A stretch of 64,000 nt of DNA from Coriaria nepalensis (Eukaryota; Streptophyta; Magnoliopsida; Cucurbitales; Coriariaceae). The position numbers and the translations under genes are program-made. Under the pieces are notes generated by a model. It ran no database searches, was not told where the DNA came from, and worked only from the letters and a program-made list of their open reading frames with translations. This document shows, piece by piece, positions 1-11,487 of the stretch. Position 1 is the first letter of the stretch. Each line of letters opens with the position of its first letter. Where the stretch lies: NCBI GenBank assembly GCA_027186245.1, contig CP114483.1:29952642-30016641 (forward strand), written 5' to 3'.

Positions 1-839
1 GTGGTGGCGCATAAGGGCGTGTGCAACCTCTGATGGTGGTTCTAAAACTGTAAAAAAATTATGTTGCATGATTATAGTAGATTATGAATTTTAATTTAAT
101 TTTCTGATACTTTAGGTATTTAACATTAATTAAATATTGGTAAAAGTAAGCTAATTAACCCTACTCTCTAGGAAAATAAATACCTTTTTGAAGAATAAAA
201 TTCATAGAATATTAATATATGTCACACAATTGGCACTCTCTCCTAATATATATGTGTATTAAAATAAATAGATTAATCTACACTCAAGATAAATAGAAGT
301 TTAAAAAATTTAATGCATATATTATGAAAGTAACACTTGAATGCAATAAATAAAGAGATTAAAAGGGGTTTAACCCCATTCAGATTGATCACATGCATAT
401 ATACGATTTTGGTATACAGGTTGTTCTTGGGCCCTCATTTATATATTCCCATTTTGGGAGTTATTGCGGATTGATGTAAATGTTAACTGTTAAAGTAGTT
501 CATTCCTTGAGATTCATCATGATTTATCTCAAACAATAAGGAACAAAATATCATTTGGTTATTGCATACAATTATTTGCCCAATGGGGGTTATTGTGTGT
601 TTTTAATTAAAGGGTCTATGAAGCATAAGGGTATGAGGTACATTGGCTTGGCTTAGAGGGTTTGTCTGTCCAAAGGGGATAAAAGTTTCGAACGTTAAGA
701 ACAATTCTTATTTGTCTTCATGATAAAGAGTACATAAAGGAGAGTTTCAATAATACGTATGTACTCTCTTAATGCATAAAGCTTATTCTAGTTTCCCTAT
801 TATGAACTAATATAAAATGTTGCATTCTTGTAGTGAATA
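1..839. other. intergenic, no gene recognised
   Basis: AT-rich sequence without a convincing reading frame. It precedes the Copia gag relic and may be that element's decayed 5' end, but I see no clear LTR border or primer binding site. Confidence 0.4.
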
Positions 840-2460
840 CAATCTCCATTGTCGTCAGTAGTAACAGTACTATAATTGAGGTCCTAACTGGAAGCAATTT
901 TAAGAAATGAAAAGATGATATTGAGTTTGCCCATAAAATTGTTGATATCGATCTCGCCTTATGGATCGATGAGCCTATGAAGCCTACTACCAAGAGTATT
1001 TTGATGAGAAAGCTCTTTATGAGAGGTGGGAGAGATTAAAAAAAAAATGAGCACCTTAACTCTTCATTTTGCACATTGCAAGTAGTTATGACGATGAAGA
1101 GGACAATTTCTGAGCATTTCAAGGTTGGCTTGCTTGAGATCGAAAATGCCTGAATTTATTGTTGTCGTAGAACATGTGTATTAAATATCCGATAAGGTCG
1201 CGACTAGAAAGCTGATGGGAGAAATGACGAGTTTGAAATATGATCCTATGTTGGGTGTGAGAGAATACATCCTCAAGTTGGTTTATTATCAATCTAAGCT
1301 CCATAGTCACAAGATAGACATTCCTGAAAAATTCATCATCTATCATTTCCGAAATTTACTTCCTCCTAAGTTCAGTCGGATCAAAATTGCCTACAATGTG
1401 CAAAATGAAACTTGGAATGTAAAAGACCTTATTTTCAAGTGTGTGGCTGAGGAGGATAAGTTTAAGAAAAAAGATAGCGCAGTTTCTTTTTTTGTATCAA
1501 ATGAATCAAATCATCATACTTCTAAGATGGGACATGAAGATGGTATTAGTCATACCCATAAGGTAGGAGTTTCTAGTGCTATTTTTAAGAAATACCCTAA
1601 GTAATTTTTTTTTCTACAAGAAGAAAGGCCAAAGAAAGTTGAGTGCACTAAATATTTTTCATGATTAGAAAAGCATAATAAGGACAAAGAAGAAAGTGTT
1701 GTTGAGGAGATGGAAACCTAGGAGGCATGAATTAAAGCTTAAAGAGTGAATAACTTTTGAGGAACCTCTTTCTTTTATAAGCTATTGTTTAGTATAATTT
1801 GTTTTTGGTTTTTAATATTTGACAAAATTGATTATCAATTTTGAGAATAATAAAATTAGTTTGCTTTTAGATTCTACCATTGTTCTATTTTATTATATGG
1901 TTATATATATTTTTCTTAAATGAATATTCCTTAATGTTGAACGCTTACCTTTTATCGAACCACCTTCAAAGAACAAGTTTTATGGCTTAGAGTTTAGGCC
2001 ATATTTCTTAAAGGAGAATGAAAAGGTGTTAAAGATAATATGTATCAAATCAGTGATCGAATGTTCTAGATAATATTATATTTGTCTTATGAAATATAAA
2101 TCTAAGGCTATTGGGAAAAGTTGGTAAAATTGGGGAGTATATAAAGTTATTTGCTTAATAATTACAAGAATGTGAGATTGTTTCCCAATAAATTGTGTCC
2201 GGTGGTCCCAAACAAAATGATGTAGGCAAAAGGTGGAATCACACCTACAAGTTGAAACCTTTAAAGTTTAGTTTTTGGATGACGACTCTAGTGGGATGTT
2301 TACATGGTACATCTTGAAGGATTCATCAAGGGTGGTACAGAACAATTGGTACACATACTAAATAGATCTATTTGAAATTTGATGGAATTGTGATTTCTTT
2401 AGATTTTGTTAAATAAAGTCAATCAACATATATATTTGAAGATATGTGGGAGCAAGTTCA
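840..2460 (+). mobile_element. decayed Ty1/Copia retrotransposon, gag region
   Basis: The open stretch at 1215-1604 (129 codons) reads as a Copia-type gag (UBN2-like). It contains phrases typical of that family such as VREYILKLVYYQSKL and LPPKFSRIKIAYN, followed by a lysine-rich tail. Upstream, at about 930-1010, a shifted frame reads ALWIDEP, the usual gag start block, so at least one frameshift separates the two. Downstream to about 2460 only broken frames remain, with a possible integrase/RT trace. The element cannot code for a working polyprotein. Family assignment rests on recalled gag patterns, not on a search. Confidence 0.6.
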
Positions 2461-2529
2461 TGTTTCCGATCATTTTATGTGGAAAATGTATTGATAGCAA
2501 GTAATGGTTTGACCATTAGCATATTATGA

Positions 2530-4400
2530 GGCTGTTACACATGTTGTTGATCCATGTTTAAGTCTATAGTAGTTGATTATATCTTAAAACCACTTAAATT
2601 TTTAGTAACTTAAAGCATATGGAAATAAAATATATTTCAGTCAGGAATCTCGTAATGAATGGACCCATTGTAAGAGAGCACATCAATACAAAGATTATGA
2701 TAGTTGATCCATTAATCAATGATCTATGTAAATAATATATCGAAAATACATGGACAAACATACAAGTATATGGAAAGAAACAAGCATAAAACAATACAAG
2801 ATATGAGAAACATGTTGGTAAACGAGTTCAAAATTTTGTAGCAGAATTGATTATTTGGTCCCAATGTATAATAAAAATTTTCAGAAAAACTTTAGCGATT
2901 CTTTATATGTGAATCGATCGTCGAGACTCATACTACGATCTTCCAAATCGATCATCAATACAATAGGATGTGTGTGAGCACATAGAGATGACAATGTTTT
3001 CTTTTTTTTGTTCTCTTACAAAAATCTCTTTAGAAAAAATCTCACTTGAATTATTATAATGAGATGTATTTATAGGACTTCATTACGATTTCTATTTAAT
3101 ATTATTTTTAATTTAAACTCTTTAAATTAATTGAATTAAAAATTCAATCATAATATTAAATGATAAGATAACCATTAGATAATATCTTTGATATAAATCT
3201 TTACAAATCTTATTTAAAATAGAATTTTTATCTATTTTAAATCCTATCATGTCTTTACTGATATATTTGATTTGATCAAATCATTTCAAATATTATTTAA
3301 AATAGAATCTCAATTATTTTAACTTAGACCATATCTTATTTGAATTTTAAATTAGTTTCTCAAACCAATTTAAATTTGACTTACCTAATCTTAATATTAA
3401 ATCAATATCTCATATCAATTTAATATTATGTATATATCTAATTCAAAATTAAATATATTTTTATTTAATAAATGAATTTCGAAATTCATGATTTAAATAC
3501 ACTTTTTAATTAATTAATATTAATTATCTCATAATTATAATTTTGCCCCAATAAACTATTTTCTTGTAAATAAGTCATTTTTCAACTTTTGTTATTCTTA
3601 CTCTTTATAGTGTTTTCTAGAGGCGGCTTGAGAACTATGGACCTATGATTCAAAACTTCAATAAATTAGATTATTAATTAAACTCTTTAATTTAATAAAT
3701 CTAATTTATTAATTCTAATATTATTCCACAAAAAATATGAGATTGGTCTTTTGCAATTATAGAACATATTACTAAAAAATCTCTAGTAGTCCATTGATAT
3801 TGTCATTACATGCAATCTAATCATCCAATAATTGATTCATAATTAGAGAAGGTCAAAATTACCTTTTTACCTCTCTAATTATCTATTTATCATTAAGTAC
3901 TATTAATCCACTAGTGAACGGTGAATTTATAACTTAATTATAAATTTGAGCTCAAAACCATTTAGTTTTAGAAATAACTCTCAAGGAACCAATATACAAT
4001 CTTCTATGAAAAAGGTTTGGATTTCATATCTGTAAATCACGTTCCCAACCACTTATCCCAATAAATCTCCAAAACAAAAGTTGCCTATTTACAAACAAAC
4101 CATAACGAGTGAATCAAAAGATCCAGTTGACATAACTAGAAATTTATGAATACTCTGAATTCTGATTGATTTATATATGTTCACTTATTGATATGAATAA
4201 AAATTTTTATGACAAACAGTATGTTGATAAAGAATTAATTCATATCGGGTCATGTTTCTTATAATATAATTATATAAAGCACATCAACTAAAATGTCTAT
4301 CTACATCAATGATCTGGATCTAAATCACTCGCATTCATACTTTATTATGTTGCGGACAATTTAATTTATTATCTAAAATCTGAATCCTCTTGTACCAATA
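2530..4400 (-). repeat. LTR-like region of a Copia-type element, minus strand
   Basis: Very AT-rich, free of reading frames. Read on the minus strand it has the look of a plant Copia 3' end: a spacer, then a U3-like stretch, a TATA-like TATAAATAC at 3066-3074, and a transcribed leader rich in CT and T. Several short motifs recur (a tattttaaata-type word at about 3180-3330). I cannot fix the TG...CA ends or a target duplication, so borders are approximate. It is probably separate from the plus-strand gag relic upstream. Confidence 0.4.
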
Positions 4401-5673
4401 CAAGATTATAGTTATATGAATGAATTTGAAATTTTTTGATATTTATACATATTATTCAATAATAATACATTCCAAACAATTATATAAAAAAATGTCATTT
4501 TTATTAATTTCATTAAAACAATACTTATCACATCATGCCCAACAAAATAATACTCCTACTAACAAAATATATAAGAAAATCCCAAAATATCATGTTGATA
4601 ACTTGTCCCTTAAATTATCATCATTCAGAAAAGTCTTGAGATAGTAAGGTAAGAAGACATACGAGGCTTATATATATATTTACAATTTATTCAATATCTT
4701 ATTATATTTATGAATTGAGATATTTTTTATTTATAAAATTTTAATTGTACACTTTGATAATTCTCCCTCTCATTTGAAATTTAGCAATCTTAAATAAATT
4801 TAAAAATCTCAAATTTATCGCCGTCGTTCTATATATTTATTATTACTATTTTTCAAAATTTTATGATTATTCTTCGTAACTTATGTTTTAATTTTTTTTC
4901 TGCCCCTAAAATAATTTTCTGATTCCACCGTGCCTCCAAGAATGACCAAAAAAAAAAAAAAATCATTATACAAAAGAAGAAGAAAAAAAACTTGGGTTCA
5001 CCCTTCTCGATCATCTAGTAAAATTGTGTGTAATTTGGACTCTTACGTTTGGGAACAATATTTACCCAACTGGATATTTTGAAGGCCTAAAAACAAGAAA
5101 ATACTTCACTATTTATCCCACTGCAGTTTCACTACATAACTTGTAACTCTTGACCCTAATTATAACAACGCGGAGTAACTTACTCTGCATGAACATTTAT
5201 CAATATAATCGCAACTGGAAAGATAGCAGGTTCACAGCAATATGGAAAGGAAAAAACTGTCCTAAAGAACTTCATAAATCAAAAATATGAAAATATCGAC
5301 TAATAATCAACCCCTTACATCCATCCAGACTGGGAAAGGTACAAGAATATCACAAAATATCCAGTCACAGTTTTTCTCGTAGAAGATCTTACTACTTATA
5401 TCTATGTACAATGTTGGGATTCCAAAAAGATGACTAAATTAGAAAAATAAATTTTTAATACTTATTTTTCTATTTCTCAACAAGAAGAATATGGATTTAA
5501 TTAAAAAAAAAAGAAAAAAAAAAAAAAGAGGAAGATATTAACCAATGGCCAGCACAGCACCTTCCTCGTTGAGAAAAACATGGGTTCTGCGATAATAGAG
5601 CTGTACGCGAAAATTTTAATTAAGAAGGGAAAAAATATATACATCATGTGGGACCCACAAGAGATTCACACAA
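4401..5673. other. intergenic and ARI 3' flank
   Basis: AT-rich DNA with an A-run at 4949-4962 and an A-rich tract at about 5500-5530. The right end just below 5673 will include the 3' UTR of the minus-strand ARI gene. No gene seen. Confidence 0.4.
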
Positions 5674-8600
5674 TCAGTTCCTCTCAGTTATGTGATCTGC
5701 CGGCAAGTTTAGATCAAAAAGGCTGCCTGCAACAACATCCTTCCGGGCCCGCTTTCGAGAAGGCCGTCCGATCTCAACCGAGCTTCCAGAGCCTGAAGGT
5801 CTATCGCATTCTGACGAACCTCCTACATAATTACATTTGTAGCGTGTCAATTAACTTCCACACTCTTAACCCGCAAAAATCTTTCTCAACTACATTCACC
5901 AACTAATATTTTTTTTTTTTTTTTGTTTGGAGAGTATATATAATTATAATTATATATATACAAACTGAAAAATCGAAAACTACTTCATAGAAAAATAAAC
6001 TGAAAAATCGAAAACTTCAGACAAAAAGTCCATTATCAGTAAAAGCCAATTGTAACTAATCTGTATCCCAGCTACCTAAGTGAAAGCTTATAAAGAGTTG
6101 ACTGAGTGGTCACCTTTGATGCTTACTAAAGAACTAGATACTAGGTTCACATTACCACATGTGCCACAATCCGATTGTGGATATTTATCGGTACTATTTG
6201 ATGTATTATCCCAACCGGCTGTAAGTTCCAATGCTCGCTCTATTCCCTTCGACCTGTAAGGAGCAATATTGTGGATTCCTAGCTGGAGAGACCCGAATAA
6301 ATCATTCTCAATGCAATCATACCTGCATGTTTACATAGTAAGTGGGTGATTAAGAGTCTTGTGGACATATAAAGAGTAAACTAGACTTAACTCCCCTAAC
6401 TTTCAAACAACTAGACTTAGCCTCCTGACGTTTTAGAAACTAGACAATATCCCTCCAGAATTTTGAAAAAGTAGACATAACCTCTTAGGACATAATTTTT
6501 TCATTGTTATATAAATTAAATGCGGACTTGGCATGTTGAATAGGCATATCATATCAGCATAATTTGTCATAAACACTAGTTTTTCCTTTCTTTTTTAATT
6601 AGGAAAAAAAAAAGATAAAAAATTAGAAAATTGGTGTTAAAATGGATAATAATGGTTAATGTACAGTTATGCAAATGTGACGTGCTTACTTAGCATGCTG
6701 GGTCCCTATCTTATTAATAAAATAATGAGAAAATTATGTCCTAAGAGGTTATGTCTACTTTTTAAAAAGTTTGGAGGGGTGTATTGTATGTCTAATTTTG
6801 ATATGCGAGGGGGCTAAGTCTAGTTGTTCTAGAGTTTAATGGTAGTAAGTCTAGTTTCCTCATATATTTAAATTCAGTATTTTCGTAAAGTGGGTAGAGG
6901 TACTTACATTTTCTTACAAAGGGTGTCTGTAATAGCAGACAGATTGATGACTTGCATTCTTATCTCCTTTACTTTATCTTCTTCATACTGATCGAAAGGC
7001 TCTTCTAGAAACTTGGATAGCTTCTCAACATTTGCCTCAAGCTGTTGTTGCTGGTCCTCAAACAAATGCCATTTATTCTCTCTTTCCTCATTTGTCATCT
7101 CATCATTGAAAAGATCATCCCCAAACATATAGAATGCAAATGGGTAGGAATATGAAAGAACCCGCCTTGATCTGAAGAGTCTGTAGAGTCCATTATTTAC
7201 CCAGCTGAAATCCCTGAGGGTGGATTCCTTCTCTTCAGAAACAGACACCTTCACTTGTATGGTCTCCTTCAATTTACTTTCAAGCTTGAAAGAATCTGTA
7301 TGAGCTTTGTACCGGTTATGATAGTGCATATATCGGTACAAATCCCTCTTTGCCCTTTCAGCTTTTTTCTCTGATTGTTCTTTATAACGACCACAACTGT
7401 GACCAGAAATGCTCGACCATGTATGGTCTCTGCCGGTGGCTCCACCACACAGCCAACTGCATAGAAGACAGGAATAATAGATAAGAAGTTTGGATCAAGC
7501 ATCAAGTATCAATATCAGCGACAATAAGAAAAGCCACATGGGACAACTGATAAGTACAAGATGAATTCACATATGCTGCGAGACCATGTAATGGAGCCAA
7601 AGTGTCCTAAGTTGTATCCTTGGACCACAAAATCTTAAAAAATTAAATATATAAAATGATGTTATAGAAATGTATCTGAGATATTTAAGCAAATAAAAGT
7701 AAAGTTCATTAACATGGAAAGGAGATTTAGAACTAGAAAAGTGATTTGCTATTGAGTCATTGACACTTGCAGAGAAAAAGGTAAGACAGTGTGAATTGGC
7801 TAAAAATCATACAAGTATTTTTACCTCTGCGAAGAATAAATAGATTAAAAGCTTTTGTTTTAGGCAAATAGAAGACAGATAGGCATTAAAAAGAAAAATC
7901 AAAATCTAATGATATTTTAAACAGCAAATATCAGTTATCCCAAGATACAAAAACAAGAAAATCTATATGATTGCTTCAAACTGATTTTTTACTTGGTTTA
8001 ACTGAGAGCAGAACATACACACAAACAGAGAAATCCCAAATACTAAAATGCATCATAATATACAAATACAGAAGACAGAAAAAAAGAAATCATGAGAATA
8101 AAATGATGCAGAAAACGTAAGAATCTTTACCAAAATGCCTGACCACAAATACAGCTAACAAGGTTGCAGCCACCATTCTTCTCCACAGGTTTAAGACACT
8201 TGGGGCAAGGCTTGGTATGAACTGTAATCCAATTCACTGTTTCAGATTCATCTCGGCACTTCTTTGTCCAGAGCTCCCACATCAAGCATGTACATGGGGA
8301 GTGTGCCTCTGATAAGCAACCAAAACAAAACTGCAAGCCACAAGAGCATTCTATTTCACAAAATTCATCATCCTCCACTCGTATTGCATTCCCACAATGA
8401 GGAGTACTAGGGCACCACTTGACCCTTTTATTATCTTCAATGTATGACTCAAGAAGAAAACGATCAAATTTCTCTGCAAGATCACGATGGTTTTTGCTGA
8501 CAAGATTTCTAACAATAGCTTCGTCACAGATAGCATTGCATTTGTGTGCCATGCACCTGATACGCCGACTTTGGCCTTCCTTTATCTTCACAACAAAATG

Positions 8601-10237
8601 CCCTATCCAACCTAAGAGAAACACAAATAGAAAGATTGAACTCAAAATAGTTGTTCCATAACGGTGAAAAAGAGATAGTAATACAACAAAAAGAACAATC
8701 AAGAAACAAAACAAAAACAGAGAAAAATAGAAAAGGGACAAATATGGAGAATCATCTATCAGCCTTCTATGTACTCCATAGAATATAGCATGCTCACCAA
8801 CATATGTTGACATTACGGGTCATCCAGGTTAAAATTTCCAAACTGGAGTTTGGACAGCACGTAAGCATTGGAGACAAAGTTAGTTTGAGATCTCAAACTG
8901 AAGCTTAGACCCAAACAGAATTTCAAATGTTTTTTTTTTTTTAAATAAACGCTACTGATCACTCTACCTTCGGCAACGCAATCAGCTGAGCAAACAACAC
9001 AAAATAATATAAATAGAGTAAGAGCTCCAAGAGAAAAAACTACAAGAAGGAGAAAAAAGAGCAAAAAGAGAGAGAAAACGCCAACAAAAAGTAAGAAGGA
9101 AAAGGAAACAACTGGCATGCAAAAGAAGAGACGAGAACACTTATTTGTAGGAAATCCTTAAATGACCCAGTTACTGCAAATAACTGCAAGTATGGGTAAT
9201 ATGCAAAACAAAGATAGAGAGCTTACAGTCGTTGCAATAGCAGTGACCACAATCCATTCTTGTTGCTTCCTTGCTATGTACTTCCTCTATACAAATCTCA
9301 CACATCACCGTGGAAGGTGTTTCTGAAGAGTCAAGATTTTGATTCTCAACCACAGTAATAACACCTGCTACAGAAAACAAGTAAGCCTTTCCCTTATCTA
9401 CAAGCACAGCAACTAGCGCCTCAACATCCCAGCGGTAATGTATCAGTAAAGTCCGGGCATGGTACTCTCTCAGAGACAGCAACTCCATTACTCTTTGTAA
9501 ATCCTCCCTCTGTATGAATGCAAACACAGCTCTGATATTATTTTCAGTTTCCAAATAAAGAAAGAAAATTACTTTTGTCTTCTGGATTATTACCTGAGCA
9601 GCTAGAAGAGATTCCTTCGTAATTATCTACAAGCAAAAAATGGGAAAGAAACGTGGTTACTTTTCAGAACTATAACTCTGTAAATTCAGTAAAGTCAATC
9701 TTCTATCAAATTTGATACATATACATGAATTTAAGCCAAATTCAGAAAAAGAAGTCGAAAAATTCTCAACAACATATCACAAAAAATTCTCTCCAGAATT
9801 TCATCTGATTTTCGTCAATTTAAATCCTGTCACCAAGATACACTCAATCAATCTTTTAGCACATAGCATGCATTTTTCTCTTTTCGCAAAATAAACAAAT
9901 AAAAAAATAAAAAAATAAAAAATAAAACAACCCACAGCTACCACAGCTAAAACATTCATAACTCGAATTCAGTAACCTAATTTACACAGAAACCAAGCGT
10001 TACGCCAAAAAAGAAGTTCTGAATTACGCAAAGGATAAAACTCAAGAAAAATCATGATCAGTAAAAATAGAATAAAAAACACAAAATTTAAAAAGTGAAA
10101 AAAATAAAATAAAAAACCTTAGTCGTGGGACCCTTCGAAGCGAGAAACTGATCGTCAGGCTCATCATTCTCGAGCCCGTCGAGCGAGTCCTGATCGGAGT
10201 CATAGTAGTCCTCTTCGCCACTAATACAATCCTCCAT
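5674..10237 (-). CDS. ARI2: RBR-type E3 ubiquitin ligase, ARI1/ARI2 class
   Basis: Ariadne ligases take ubiquitin from an E2 onto a catalytic cysteine in RING2 and then pass it to substrate. Seven coding exons on the minus strand: 10118-10237, 9594-9626 (33 bp), 9227-9509, 8131-8611, 6908-7456, 6156-6322, 5674-5822. All borders are GT-AG and lengths sum to 1782 bp (593 aa), the length I recall for Arabidopsis ARI2. The start follows from the acidic MEDCISGEEDYYDSD opening. The second exon reads IITKESLLAAQ, a block conserved in ARI1/2. RING1 begins at C121/C124 and runs to C143/C146. IBR includes CSCGLQFCFGC. RING2 has CPKC, the catalytic-type NGGC cysteine and FCWLCG. The ariadne domain follows. 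The last exon adds a basic RKRARK patch and an EAR-like DLNLPA. All key cysteines are present. Reading through the last donor gives a different tail ending at 6088. The paralogue (ARI1 or ARI2) is not certain. Confidence 0.93.
6378..6857. repeat. fold-back MITE inside ARI intron 6
   Basis: The two ends are inverted copies of about 130 bp. The left arm starts aaactagactta and includes tagacataacctcttagg and cataatttt. The right arm, read in reverse complement, has the same words in the same order, including aactagacttagcc. The 200-bp loop has no reading frame. The element fills most of the 585-bp intron between exons 6908-7456 and 6156-6322. I could not find a clear target duplication; flanks are TA-rich, so superfamily is unassigned. 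Confidence 0.75.
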
Positions 10238-11030
10238 CAATTCGATTCAATCAACACACAAGATTATTTGGATGAAGAAAAAATTTGGCGAAAAAGAACA
10301 ATGTAAATCAAAAGATAACTATAGTAATCAGATTGGGCCAAAATTGATAACACAGTGGAAGACTAAATCGAATCCAAAATTAACCGTAAGGTAATTAAAT
10401 AGACTCTCCGGGAAGATCGATGAGGATTCCGGCGAGTAACGCCGGCGCTGAGAGTGACGGGAAATCAAAGGACTGGGAAAGGAAACGTCAGAGTCGGGAA
10501 AACAGAACAAACCAGCTCAGAGAGAGTTTATACTTTAGAGTTAATACATTTATTTATAATATAGATGTTCATGGATTTTTTAGTACGTTACGACGTCGTA
10601 CCGGAACATTATTCCCTTTAAGACGCTAGTTTTCATAATTAGGAAGGACTTATTATAATTTACCCCTAAATTATGTTATAATTAGTATTAGACTCCCCGT
10701 GGTATGAAATTGCCATCATAAATGTCGGCTCGATGGATAGAAGTTTGGAGTTTATGAATTTCAAACTCTAGATTTTGACGAGAAAAGGGAGAGAGAGAGG
10801 GTTTGAAGTGGCTGAGGATAGTAGCGGAGGAGGAGGGGCTGGTGGTTTGTAATCGCGGTAAGATTACTATAGTACACAAATGCATCACGTCGTATATAAA
10901 ATCAATGTAATATATAATATAGATAATAATATGAAATTGATAGTCACTTTTGTGATGTATATAAGTTAAGGGTATGAATAGCCCAACAATTCTTATCAAT
11001 ATTTACATATCCGAATCATACTAGAACAAA
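10238..11030. other. ARI promoter side and spacer to tRNA-Asn
   Basis: The part next to 10238 must hold the 5' UTR and promoter of the minus-strand ARI gene. The stretch at 10420-10620 is more GC-rich than its surroundings. No further gene is supported; the reading frames here look like chance. Confidence 0.4.
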
Positions 11031-11047
11031 GCTGGAATAGCTCAGTT

Positions 11048-11080
<33 letters not shown>

Positions 11081-11104
11081 GAGGTTCAACCCCTCCTTCT
11101 AGCG
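11031..11104 (+). tRNA. tRNA-Asn (GUU)
   Basis: A 74-nt cloverleaf. The acceptor GCTGGAA pairs with TTCTAGC (one G-T pair) and is followed by discriminator G. The D-arm has TAGCTCAGTTGGTTAGAGC, which also forms the A box. The anticodon stem TGTGG/CCACA encloses loop CTGTTAA with anticodon GTT at 11065-11067. The T-arm GGAGG/CCTCC encloses TTCAACC and holds the B box GGTTCAACCCC. There is no intron. A CAA motif sits just upstream, as is usual for plant tRNA genes, so the gene looks functional. Confidence 0.97.
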
Positions 11105-11113
11105 TTCTTCCTA

Positions 11114-11120
11114 TTTTTTT
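11114..11120 (+). terminator. Pol III T-run terminator of tRNA-Asn
   Basis: Seven T residues begin 10 nt after the tRNA 3' end, as expected for RNA polymerase III termination. Confidence 0.8.
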
Positions 11121-11487
11121 CTTCTTTTCTGTTTTAATTTCTTTTTTTTTTTCTTCCCCAATAACTTCAAATCTTAAATCTCAAAAATGACAATTAAATA
11201 TTTCATGTTTAATATTCCATAACAATTTAACTGCTCCCAGAAGAGATTTTTTTCCCAAGTAACCCATGGAAATTTCATACTCATTCACTTACAAGGACAA
11301 CTTAAGTTGTCAAATAATTATCCCTAGAAGAGAACAATCTTCTATCAATTACTGAAAACCTGATATCTTGTTCAACTTATGGTTTCTGCACTCAGGCCGG
11401 ACGTTCTGGCCGCTCAGAGTTGACCTCTTCAGTTCAAAAAAAAAAAAAAAAAAAAATTGGGAAGGCTTCGAAATGTTTTTGATCTTT

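Noticed and set aside
8127..9118. Two long minus-strand frames starting at 8813 and 9118 with hydrophobic, membrane-like N-termini
   Set aside because: They are ARI intron sequence read through; the T-rich intron simulates membrane helices. The true exon border is 8611.
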